DNA of 64,000 nt from Mactra quadrangularis (Eukaryota > Mollusca > Bivalvia > Venerida > Mactridae): contig CM046293.1 of the NCBI GenBank assembly GCA_025267735.1, positions 8,146,560-8,210,559 of the forward strand, in the 5' to 3' direction. The notes under the pieces were generated by a model. The model did no database searches. It was not told the DNA's origin and saw nothing but the letters and a program-made list of their open reading frames with translations. Every line of letters starts with the position of its first letter. Position 1 is the stretch's first letter. Positions 1 through 11,800 of this stretch are shown here, in pieces. The translations under genes and the position numbers were made by a program.

Positions 1-1569
1 TTTTTTTTGCATAAAACACAGAACTTGGCATGAAACAAAAAGAATATTAATTTTGTCATTTTTATTATAAGATATTTTTAGTTTATCTTGTGAGCTCAGA
101 AAACAACATATTCACTTGTTGCTATGCCACTCATAAAATCATACTTTCAAAACTCATTCATTGAAATAAAATTTGTTGTTGCACCAGTCTGTTTATGTAA
201 CACCATACATGTTTGTTTTCTGTTTATTTACTTGCACATCACACTGAATCACAAAAACTTTACCATAAAATGGCAGTTTAATGTTTGAAATTTTGAGAAA
301 AAGATAAGGTCTGAATTTATCTTCCATTGATTTTATGTCCGTATGAATATTATAAGATTATAAGAACCTGTCAAAACTCAAACTCTCGGCTGCAGTTACT
401 TTCCCGTTTATCATCACAGTAACAGTTCGAGTAACATAGTGTGACGTCAGAGAAAATGGGGAAAGCAGTTAAAACTATTGACCAGTCAACAGTTTTTTGG
501 GGGATTTCAGAAAAAGTCAAAATACCCGGTATCAAATTACATTTATTAAGAATCTGGTAATGATATAAACTGAAACGCAGTAACAGTGCTGAAGTAAAGA
601 CTTATCCATTCTCATGTTATTCATTCTGATTATTTTTATTTCCACTCATTACTTGTGTTAAACCTCCAGTAACTAAGCCAGTATGTTAGTTATATGAACA
701 AAACTTTACTTTATTGATTTGATTTGGAACTCAAATTGATGGATTCTCGCTGAAAGTTTTGTACTGGATGTAACCATGTGGAACAAAGTTAAAAAAAAGG
801 TGCATACACTACAAAAGATTGAATCTGTGTTGCATACTTTTTAGCAGTTATATGTTCTTCTTCTCGTTCCCCTGCAGTTATATGTTACTTTTTAGCCAGA
901 TTTTTGAACGAAAGAATTCGGTTAATAGTTTGGCGAAACACAGTCGGCGGGTGGGCAGGCTTGCGGTCGGGTGTCCGGAGTCGTTAACAATTGCGTTAAA
1001 GTTTTTTCTTTAATATATATTTCTGCCATTTATTGTCAGATCTTTATGGAACTTCATACAATGATAACATACCATGCCATTAACAGCAATAGAAAGTAAC
1101 CACAACTCTACATGCCTTTATTATTTCCCTTTGTAATTTTTGCGTTAAAGTTTTTAAATCTGGCTTTTATGAGATTCCCACATTACATTTCTTGTTAGCA
1201 ATAAAATGTTAAACAACTTTGTTCTGCATTGATGCATCCAGTAAAAACAGACCTTATTCGGCTGGAAAACCCATAATTTCTAGTTTCAAATATGACCTAC
1301 TGAAATGTAGATCAGATTATATTATGAATAGATATGATATTATAATAACGTCCCATGTTTATAAATCACATACAGTTTGTATCAGGATGATTTGATTATA
1401 AAGATTGTGTTATTGTTGTTTTACTGTTTGTGAAAGTTGTTAATTTTGGTTTTGAATGATTTTAAAGACCTGAAAAGTGATATTTTCTTTTAACAGTAAA
1501 AGCTCTTTAAGCTTTGATTTTGTTGGTAAATTACATGACTTAAGACTTTGTATCATCATTTCCATTAAT
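1..1569. other. Upstream intergenic DNA, no gene seen
   Basis: AT-rich sequence with short ORFs only. None has recognisable protein character, and no repeat boundary could be placed with confidence. Confidence 0.6.
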
Positions 1570-1985
1570 GAGCTCCAATTTATATCAAGGAAATGTTAGT
1601 TAATGAGATTAAAAGTCAATATAGATTGCAATCACAGAGCGATATCATCTTCACTATTCCTAGACGACGAACAAAACTTGCAGACCGGTCTTCGGCTGTA
1701 GTTGGTGCTAAATTGTGGAATGATCTTCCAACTTCTCTCAAAAACATTCAATGTGAAGCCACATTTAAATCTCAACTCAAAACTTATCTGTTCTGTCAGT
1801 TTCATAATTGATCTGTTAATTGTGACATTCCAAGTCTCACTGTGTTTAAAAACTGTATTTTTTCACTGTGTACATAGTGCTGTGTTTTTAATACTACTTG
1901 ACATTGGAAGGACTTTAGTAAAGGGCTATAGAATATGTCTACATAATTTTTGCGCTATATAAATGCATTATTCATTCATTAATAA
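1570..1985 (+). mobile_element. LINE 3' end fragment (reverse transcriptase C-terminus)
   Basis: A 72-codon open stretch at 1593-1811 has the C-terminal signature of non-LTR retrotransposon reverse transcriptases: an R-R-R-T-K-L-A-D-R-S stretch, then L-W-N-D-L-P, then F-K-S-Q-L-K-T-Y-L-F just before the stop. About 170 bp of 3' UTR-like sequence follows and ends in an ATTCATTC-type tail, as in CR1/RTE-like elements. Everything upstream (catalytic RT, endonuclease) is missing, so this is a 5'-truncated, dead copy. The family identification rests on motif memory; the clade is not resolved. Confidence 0.75.
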
Positions 1986-2480
1986 TGGAGTATGAATTAT
2001 TAATCAAATCAATTAATGAATTATTTATGAACATGGGACAATTTAAATTAGTTAACTGTGATAATTTGTTATAAAATCTGCCTGTAGGGAGGCTGATAGG
2101 TGCTGCCTATCTCTATACTTAATCATAGTTGTTTTTTTATCTTCTTGTAACATTCATGAGTTAATATATACAGAGATTTGTTACATTAACAATGTATGCA
2201 TGTAAATATATAAAATGTCAATACTGTGGCATACACTTTAGCATATGTCTGATGTCAAGTTTGGAAAGTTAAATTTAAGCAATTCACATGAGATTGTTTA
2301 GAATAAGAGTTTTCAAGTTTACTTAAAGTTCATAAAATTTTTGCCTTTATTCTTAATTACCCTTTAAGAGTGTTTTACAATAGTTTGCATTTATTGTTGA
2401 TCTGCCATTTTACATTGCCTTGAGGTCATTACTATGGCCAGAATTGCCATGAATTTGTGAGTAAAATTCACAAATGGTAA

Positions 2481-2834
2481 TTAAAGGTACTCATTCACAG
2501 ATTACAACATAATTATCAACTTTTTGTAAAACAATCAAAATTGTATGGAAACATTTTTGATAGCAGGAAAGTAGTGTTCTGATAATGACAATTTTAGTGC
2601 AAATTGACATACAACTACAAATGATGGTGTTTCATGTAGTAAATATGTACCCCGTGTGTCACGGTGTAGACACTCTTAGTGCATTTTTGTGACTTTTATT
2701 GTACATTCCTTGCTACATATAGTTCACTTTGTGTTAAAATAATAAGAATTAATTTTTTGACACAATTACAGACTCTGAATGATATTGTGAATTTATAGAA
2801 AACATAAACCAAATCTGTGAACAGGTACCTTTAA
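2481..2834 (+). mobile_element. TTAA-flanked MITE, family T1 copy 1
   Basis: A ~350-bp non-coding element that begins TTAAAGGTACTCATTCACAG and ends with the inverse form, GTACCTTTAA. TTAA on both sides suggests a piggyBac/Kolobok-type TTAA target duplication. Four further copies or fragments occur in this window (4591-4904, 5955-6316, 11769-12121, 52249-52436). Confidence 0.7.
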
Positions 2835-3017
2835 GAAATGTAATGCAACACACTGTAGATAAGATGAAATTGTTTGAATTCTTGTATATAGTCTAATTAA
2901 GCTAAGTAAGTAATGTTTAGGCCGAGAAATTAAATAAGGTAATTTATTGGTAACCACAAAACTGGTCTTAACTACATTTAAATAAAGAAACCTTTGAAGG
3001 ATGTAGACTTGTGCTGA

Positions 3018-3260
3018 GGCCTAAACTAAAAAATACTTTGTTTGCCTTTACCGACCCTAAATTTTTGGTTTGGGTTGGTCGGTAGAAAAAAGATTGTATT
3101 TTTTATTATTAAGGTAAAGAGAGTACCGGAAAGTAATTTGATGAACAATCCTGACCAATAAAAAAAACCACCACATATATTTCAAATAAAGTATTTGAGT
3201 CGGCCCTATTTCTTTGAGTCAGTCGGTAAAGGGCAAACAAACTTAATTTTAATTTAGGCC
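3018..3260. mobile_element. MITE with GGCCTAAACTAAA-type inverted ends, copy 1
   Basis: Ends are inverted (aggcctaaactaaaa versus ttttaatttaggcc). Inner palindromic blocks read ctttaccgacc and ggtcggtag. A second copy lies at 14824-15072. It has no coding content. Confidence 0.6.
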
Positions 3261-3554
3261 AGACCTTATCAATTTAGTTAGAAGATAATGTAATGTTAGA
3301 TTCGTATTTGTTAATAATATATGTTAACTGTTGAAAGATTGGTTGGTGCTGATTATTTGAATATATCACCATTGTTTTTTATGCACTTGAACTGGAATAT
3401 TCATGTTTAACACATGCAAAACTTTAGATTTATGTAAAAAATCTGTTTGCATGTCAATTTTTGTATTTTCATGCTTTTGTATTTTTACATTAAAACTTGT
3501 ATTTTCATGTTAAAATGTGTTTGTGTTGCTTTTTATTCGTTCGAACATTTGTTT

Positions 3555-3790
3555 GCTTGCCCAGCTAGCCCAGTGGGTAGCATCCAAGTCTACAGATCAA
3601 TGAGATGGGGGTTTGATTCCCAGACAGGGCATACTTTCATGGAGTTTCATCATGTAATTATGTCTACTACCACTGATTCTTAATCAAGTAGGACACAGCC
3701 TGAAGTAAGAACCAATTAACTGGGTTAATAGCTGAATCTGAGAGATTTAGCCTTTCCAGGAACAGTGAGTTGTTTGATTGACTATTGTGA
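3555..3790 (+). mobile_element. tRNA-derived SINE, family S3, plus-strand copy
   Basis: A tRNA-like head carries an A-box (tagcccagtgggtagc) and a B-box-like ggtttgattcc. The body (gcatactttc..., gatttagcctttccagg) matches the reverse complement of the copy at 39328-39645. The copy is diverged and lacks its 3' tail. Confidence 0.7.
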
Positions 3791-4590
3791 TATGACATAA
3801 AATGTGTTGCTAACCCCCAAAAATGAATGTATAATAATTATTCTTTCTTGTACCACAATTAGATTATGTATCATTGTTAGATAATAGAAATGTAGATCAA
3901 ATAGAAAACCTAATGAGGTAGAAAATGAATGACCTGAGGGATGTAATCTACATGTAATAGATAAGTCAAAATTAGTCAGGATTGACCATGATCTGTAGTG
4001 AATATAAGTCAAGATAAAGAGTATTAAAGTTGAAGGAAATGTTGGACAGATAAGAGAAGTTTGATAGTTGAAAGAAGAGAAAAATAGGGAAGTTTTGGTT
4101 CAAGCTTGTTTGACCCCTTATACCAACAGTTTAGGTGGCCACTGTCAGTTCAGATTTAGGAATCATTATGGCTTTCTTACTCTGGACCTGAGTCCCTCTA
4201 AATGAGAGGATAGAAAGCCTCTATTTGAATAGTACGAAAGTCATAGACCTCAGAAACAGTGACTGGTAAGCTGTTGCACGTGTTGATTGTCATTTAAAAG
4301 AATATAAGTAGTATAAGGAGGATGTTGAGTATTGCCTTAGTTGTAATTGCGGGATGTTGGTTTTTTAGCGTTACGCCACATTAAAACAGTATATGGCAAT
4401 TCATGTCACAATCAAATGCAAACACCTAATCATTTTAGTGGCAAAAATATAAACATATTGCATTTTTAACATGATCCTGATGTACACAATATACACGTGG
4501 TTCAAATTTTAGTCAGTTAAATCACATATAAACAATTAATGGTTACATATAATGCAGATAGTTTCAAGTATAAAACATTTTACATATGGA

Positions 4591-4904
4591 CAAAATACCA
4601 TTCAGTGTCTGTAATTGTGTCAAAAATTAATTCTTAATATTCAAGGACAAACTGGCCAATAGATTGCAAGAAATATTCAATAAAAGTCACAAAAAGCACA
4701 AAAAATTATCTATACCGTGACATACGGTGTAGACTTTTGCTACTTGAAACACTATCAATAATTTGTAGATGTACTTCAATTTTCTCTAAAACTCTCATTA
4801 TCAAATCACTAATTTGCTGCTTCAAAAAATGCTTCCAAACAATATTTATCGTTTCAGAAAAAGTTGATGTTTACGTTGAAATCTGTGAATGAGTACCTTT
4901 GAAC
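4591..4904 (-). mobile_element. MITE family T1 copy 2 (inverted)
   Basis: Reverse-complement copy of the 2481-2834 element, ending gaatgagtacctttgaa. The other terminus is eroded. Shared core: taccgtgacatacggtgtaga. Confidence 0.65.
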
Positions 4905-5321
4905 CAGTTTTTAACAAGTTAAAGACATTTATTGATGACACTATAGCTGAATTTCTGTTGAACCATTGTTACATTACTTTCCCATCATCTTTTTACACTG
5001 TTATCATTCAAATATAAAACAAAAACATACATTTATATCTTTTTAGATATTGCAGTGTTATTCATCATTTATACTAATAAAATAACAATTTATACAAGCT
5101 TAAATCATTCATAAATACATTATATATTACCATAAGTACATAAATTAACATGTATAAATAAAATAAAACATAAATATGTAATATGCCCCTATGCAATCAT
5201 TAGTACATGTATACTATCACTTTAAAAAGCTCCCATAAACTGCAAACTTTGCTGATTTCAGTTATTTCTTTACACGCAAATGTGAACAAGAACTGTTTAA
5301 GATATTTGGAAAGGATAAAAA

Positions 5322-5835
5322 ATGAAATTTCTATTGATTTCAAGAAAAAGTTTGTTGATGGCTTATTTAATGGTTTTGATGGTCCAAGATGGAGTTACGC
5401 GAGAAAATGCTACCAAACTACTTGATTTCGAAAGTGATATGAAAATGCTTGCTAAAACTTTAACCAACTACGTTCAACATAACACTGACATTAACCTACT
5501 GTACGATGTGTTGCGTCAAAAACTAACAAAGCACAATCATTCCATTGATTATATCGATGGTATTGTATCAGACTTGAAAACTACTGTTGTAGATAGTGAG
5601 TTATTTATCGGACTTGATGAACAGAACATTAATGATGTATTTAATGGTATAATCAACGGTACACCAGACAAGGATATGAAGAATTCTGTCATTAACTCAA
5701 CAGTGATGACTAAACGAACATATTCATTGTTATATAGTATACTTCTAAGAATGAATGATATAAGTCAACAATGCAGTGTAGATATTGGAGTTGTTGTCTT
5801 CAATATTTTAAAGCAATCACCGTGGGCCATGCAAT
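5322..5835 (+). CDS. nrf-6-like: nrf-6-like exon 1 (start, signal peptide, NRF domain N-part)
   Basis: Codes residues 1-171. The ATG is followed by a hydrophobic stretch (about residues 3-21) that fits a signal peptide, which supports this start. The end of the exon reads C-S-V-D-I-G-V...S-P-W-A-M-Q, where NRF-domain proteins have a conserved W-A-x-Q before a G-rich segment. The donor is AAT|gtaagt. The codon at the junction is split after its first base. Several N-x-S/T sites suggest an extracellular location. The open frame reads 23 codons past the donor before a stop, so splicing here is required. Confidence 0.9.
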
Positions 5836-8800
5836 GTAAGTATTTTAATAGTACTAGATCTACTTGTACATTAACAGTTATCGCTTTACTTCGAGCTAAC
5901 AAAACTTTATAAATCGCTTTTTTAACATTTTGATTTTCATCAGTCTAAGCAGCATTCAAGGTACTCATTCACAGATTTCAACTTAAACACCAACTTTTTT
6001 CTGAAACTATCAAATTTTTTTTATTATTTGTTTTTGAAGCAGCAAATTAGTGATTTGTTAATAACAATTTTAGTGCAAATTGACATTATAACTACAAAAG
6101 ATGGTGTTTCAAGTAGCAAAGATCTACACCGTATGTCATGGTATAGCTCGATCATTTTACTGCTTTTTTGTGACTTTATTGTATATTTCTTGCAATCTAT
6201 TGGTCAGTTTGTCCAAAAATATTAACAATTAAATTTGTAGCACAATTACAGACACTGAATGGTATTTTGAAAATATAGAAAAAATCCTAACCAAATCTGT
6301 GAACTAGTACCTTTAAACCGTTCATTAGCAGTATAAACACGTGTTCGCTGAAGACCTAAAGCTATGATTGCTTTTGACTCTTTGCCCTATGGCTTTGTGA
6401 CTGGTCTGTTTTGTGCGGTTGCTTTTCCTGACCACGTTTTTTTTATTTCCTTGAGCACTAGTTGTGGGTTAAGAAAATGACAAATATATATGTTTAGATG
6501 ACTTAACAAGCTTGTACTATAAACCTGATTATTAAAATCATTTTCAAGTAGGTTACTAACACACTGCCACACAGTAACCATTTGCACCAAAGTGAAATGT
6601 GAAATGAAGCGACCAAAGTTAAATTTATTGCTCAAGGGAAACAGCAGTTCGTCTGTGGGTGTTCAAGCATGATCTGCAGATGTGTATGCTACTTGTCAAG
6701 TTACTACAAATCTTGCCTGATTCCCATTGGCCGGTGGCTGCCTTTATTGATAATCTAATCATTACTTGTACCTCTTTTTTATTTTCTGACCACTGTAAAA
6801 AGCATGATGGTTGGTGCACTGACGCTGATGGATATTCGGGCATGAGCCTTGGATTAGAATCCAACTTTGCACATTGCAATCCTGGATTTTCAGGACATCT
6901 AGCAAGATTCCCCATGGACGATTTGGCTGCCTTTCTGCGAACAATCGTTTTTTTTTCTCATTTCACTGTCTTTTACAGTTAAATAACCCACTTGATTCTT
7001 AACTACTATGAGCACTTTATTGATCACTAATTTTTAGTTTTATATTAGTCTTTATCGTAATATTTTTTTTATTTTTCCATCTCTTCACCATTTTTATTTT
7101 CATTCAATTGTTTCCTAAATTATGCATATGATTGTAAAGCGCTTTTGAACATATATTCAATATGAAAGAGCGCTATACGGATTTGATATATAATAATAAA
7201 AAATAATATGAAGACTTGAACAGTTATCGATCTACTTGTACAGTTTATTAGGTGAAAAATCCAAGTTTGGTTGCGAATATGTACTGCCGCGGTGTACCGT
7301 GCGACGATAAATTGTGGTTCAGAAACTTTGGGTTTTGTTCGCAGCTCAGAAACTTGCGATGTCGGTTCAAACCGTGGTAAAGGTCATGGAAAGGTAAGTA
7401 GTTCAATGTAAGACATTTGACACTATGAGAACCTGATATTGGACTTACATAATATTTATGTTCTTTCGTTGATAACAGGGATTGCCTCGTTTGGACATTT
7501 AGAGAGTGGCTTGTTTGAAGGTAATCACATGTTACTTGGAAGCTTTGATGACTGTATGAGTACTGTGCATGATCCAGACATTGGTACACGTCTACAAGGG
7601 AAATATTGTACATTTAATTCAAAGGTAAGTATACACCACTGACTTTAGACCACAGGCGGACGACACGGTCCCAAATCAAATACACTTAATATATATACAC
7701 ATATATGTATAAGTAAAAAATGGTATATCTAAATACACTGCAAAAGTTCCCGGAACTTTTTAGTGTTTTTGATTCAGGAACCGTGCCGGCCGCCTGTGCT
7801 TCGCCTGTTTTCCTTAAAGTGTTATTGGTTTGTTTGCCTCCAGCGGCAAGCCATGTCTGTGAGTAAGTAAGAAGTCAGTCGCTGTTCTGAGAATGAGGGT
7901 TTTGTAGGTAAGTCAATTAATTAATATTATATGCTTTCCAGAGAAATACCGGGATTTATCGATGAAATAAAAATCGATTTTCCACTGTTTTGAAACAATG
8001 ACAATATATTTGTTACTTTTCACTGTTTGGATGTGCCGTTCTAATGAATATCATACTTAAACTTTAAAAAAGACAGTTTGGTGCATATAATGAACAGAAA
8101 ATTTGTTCATTTCAGTGTAAGATCTATTTATTTCACCCGTGAGCTAATGATATTGTTTTTTACACACCGCTTCCTTTGTTTAACATAGGTTAATATATTT
8201 CGGAACCACCTAGTAAAACAAAAGATTTCACATGAGCGAGTTGTTCTTTTTCACGTGAGCAAGTTGATATTTAGATATCAACCCGGCCACGTGAAAAAAA
8301 TAACCCGCTCTCGTGAAATTTTAAGTCGTGTATTCAATGGAGCGCGGATTTCGTGTTAATTTAGAATTTAAAAGAAACACGAACTGTTTAATTTTGAAAA
8401 TATGTCTTTTCCTAATAAAATTATTGTATTTTCATGAAATGTTTATTACAAAACTTAAATCTCTACGGAAATATGTACACAAGAAAAAATGAATATGTTG
8501 TATTTATTCATGTTATGATTAAAACGCGACGTTAACCATCTAAAATACTTCAAATTCTGGCTCATTGACTTACAATATTACTACAATACTAAATACAGAG
8601 ACATAGTGTATCTAATTCCCTGGTATTAATTTGAAAGCCAACCAAATGAGACAAACACCAAAATCAACAGCGTAAGCCATCTCCTAGCAAAACATTAACA
8701 GCTCTGGTAACCAAGCCTTATTTCCATTCCCTATGAAAAAGGAATGGCATGGTGTTTAGGAACGATCAGAGCCAGTCAAATGCTTCACTTAAAGGAGGCA

Positions 8801-11800
8801 AACGCTTGGCTATATGTATGACATTGAAGTCAAAATAACGACATACACAGTTTGTTTTGTAAGATTTTAATGAGGGTCCGTCCGCTCCATATGGATGCAT
8901 TATGTGCAGACCCCGGAGTGTGACCTTTCACTCCTTCAAAGATTGTTTTTGAAGCCTAAATATAGGTCTAATTTAGAAAAGTTTTCCCAAGAAAATTCAT
9001 ATCGGGTTCTGTATTTATATTACCAATTTTTTTTAATATAAATTTTGTGTTTTACCAAAGATGGATAGTCTCCTTTTTGCTAATTCAGCACTTAAGTTTT
9101 GGAGATTCTCTTAGTTAGATTGTGGTTTACCCTAGGCTGTTTATTTGATGATTAGTATCATGTGCCTGACGACAAACACTTTGAAACTGTGGTGTTTTCT
9201 ATTACAAGTTAAATACTAACGAATGGGTTGTCTAAGTAAGCAGTTTAGTATGTCTATTAAATTCAATTGGTCTCTGATTTTGTCTTACTTAAACTTGCAG
9301 ATTCTTTGTTTATTATTTAACTTAGATATTTGAATATTATTACAAAAATATATTGTAGACTTATCAAATTAATCAATTTGTACACTCACGCGTTATATTT
9401 TGTATATTTCTATACCCTGTGTTTAAATCATAAACGTGCCCCGGGGCGTATATTCAATATTATCTAATACGATTTCCATAGGCAAGGGAGTTAAATAGGA
9501 CCTAAGCACTTGCCATTGTTGCCTCCCTTTGAGCCAATTTAATGTAGTTTTTAATAACAAATAGTAAGAATTATATGCTTTTTAAATCTTGACCGTTCTA
9601 TTTTCTTTCTTTTTCTATATTTTTCTTTTTGTACTTTTTATCTTACATTATTTTTTATGAGAAATATGGTCTAAATTGAATGTTCACATGTTTACTAGTT
9701 ATAACAATGTTAAAAAGTGATGAAATATATAAAACAATAACATGTACTTACAGCTTAATTGTGCTCCTGGTTAGCCAAAACAGTATTCAGTTCTGTGATA
9801 AAGAATCATTCCTATGACGAATCACCACTGTGATTATTTATCAAATTGATTGTTAATTTGGATCCTTTATAATTATTTAACTGCACATGATGTACATAGG
9901 TAGGATCGTGAGGTCCCGGGTTCAATCCCCATCTGGGGCACTTCTTATTTCCTTAAGCTAGAAATTAACCTACAATTGCTCCTCTCCACCGGGGTGTAAA
10001 TGGGTACTGTGAGGGATCGTCTGCCTGATGGTGATTTCAATGATCTGGAGTTATAGTACAAGGTAGTAAAGTCGGCTGAACATGAACATGTTTATAGAAG
10101 CAAACTTTAAACTGCACTTTAACTTTTTTATAACGATAACACAATGGAATTATTGTTTTTTCTAGCAAAGTTTAATCACAATAACAGTTGGGACATGTGT
10201 GGCATCAAGCTGTACAAAGGGAGATATCAACAAGTTACTGAAAAAAGGTTACTATAAGTTTTCTCTTATTTGACCAAACTGGAACATAGCTCGTATAACA
10301 GGGATTTGGAACGGTGGTAAAAAGCATAATTTTGTGAAACAGTCTGTGAGCATAATTTACATAAAAATATATATACACTTAACAACTTTTCTAAGTATAC
10401 ACCTCTATATTTGGTCATAACTTGGTTGATACGTTAGCTATTGATATGAAATTTGTAGAAAATGTTCATCATATAGTATTTTATTTATTAGCGTAACGAA
10501 GAATTAATTAAAAAATAGCTGACTTCTTACTAGCAGTAACACTATTGGCACCACCAAAGTACAAATTCACATCAATAACGCTTACGGCCACCTTCAGCTC
10601 GTATAACTGCAAGACACCTTGCTGCCATTTAGATTATGTAGTTCTGAATGATACCCTGTGGTATCATAGCTCATTCATGCCTTATTGTCGTGAATTGATC
10701 GAACTTTCTCAAAAGTCAATTGTTAACGCTTGAAAGAACGAACAACCTGAAAAATGGTTTCACCATGTCATGATTGTAATAGGTTTTGCATTGCAGCTAT
10801 GCTTAGACAGTCTCAGTGATGAATATGATGCGAGCTAGACATAAGATAGCAATTCAATTCAATTTACCTCTCATACTGATTAGCCAGCATGTATCATTCC
10901 GATAGCATGGCCTCTTTCTTCCAAGCTTATTCGTTTCATACTTACGACTTGTGAAAAATAGGATGTTCTTTTTAAGTGCAAATCGCTATAGATATCGACA
11001 TGTACAAAATAAACGTTTAATTGTAAACTGTTTTGCTCATATTAATAAAAAGTACAAATTGCAGGTGCATCTTGGAAGTCGGTAACTACACGGTGGATTT
11101 TGACGTATTTAATGTCACATGAAAGATATAGTTTCACATAGTTGACTCACGAAATTTCGTTAAAATATTTTAACAACTGTTAAAGTTATCTGCAGGAGAA
11201 ATGTGTATACTTAGAAAAGTTGTTAAGTGTAGAAACACATTTTTCCTAACCTTTATGTTAATTTTAATGGTACAGGTACAAAATTTCATGTGAATATCTT
11301 TATTTAAACTTGAAATACTTGTTATCCGTATCAGCCGATATAATAGCGACGACAGTGAAATTATGTAAATATATGCGGTTACAAATCCCTGTTATATAAA
11401 ATCCCTGATATATACAATGTACATACATGTAGAGGAAGAGTGTATTATAACTGCTTATATCCCTCATATAAAGAGTCTTTATAATGATCAATAGAAAATT
11501 TATACAATTGTATTAAAAACACTTTTTTGAGGAATTTGGAAAACGTATGTTTTGATCCATGAAAGAGCATTTTTGATCTGTCCCAGGGTTGAGTGCATTA
11601 GAATTCATTTAAGCACAGAGTTTCAGCAGCGAATTCCTGGACATACAAGTTCACATAAGACTCTTTGTAGTTTAAAGTAGGCTTTTAAGTAGGCCTAGTA
11701 TTTCAGTTTATCATATGTACCTGTAAGTATTATAGTTGTTTTTCATGATAATAGATTGTAAATTTTATTTAAAGGTACTACTTAACAGAATTGGTTAAGA

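Noticed and set aside
819..1013. 64-aa ORF with an N-terminal hydrophobic stretch
   Set aside because: Low-complexity F/S/L run, no homology recognised, no splice context.
5207..5425. 72-aa ORF overlapping exon 1 in another frame
   Set aside because: Exon 1 in the 5322 frame has a signal peptide and joins in phase to NRF-domain exons; this frame does neither.
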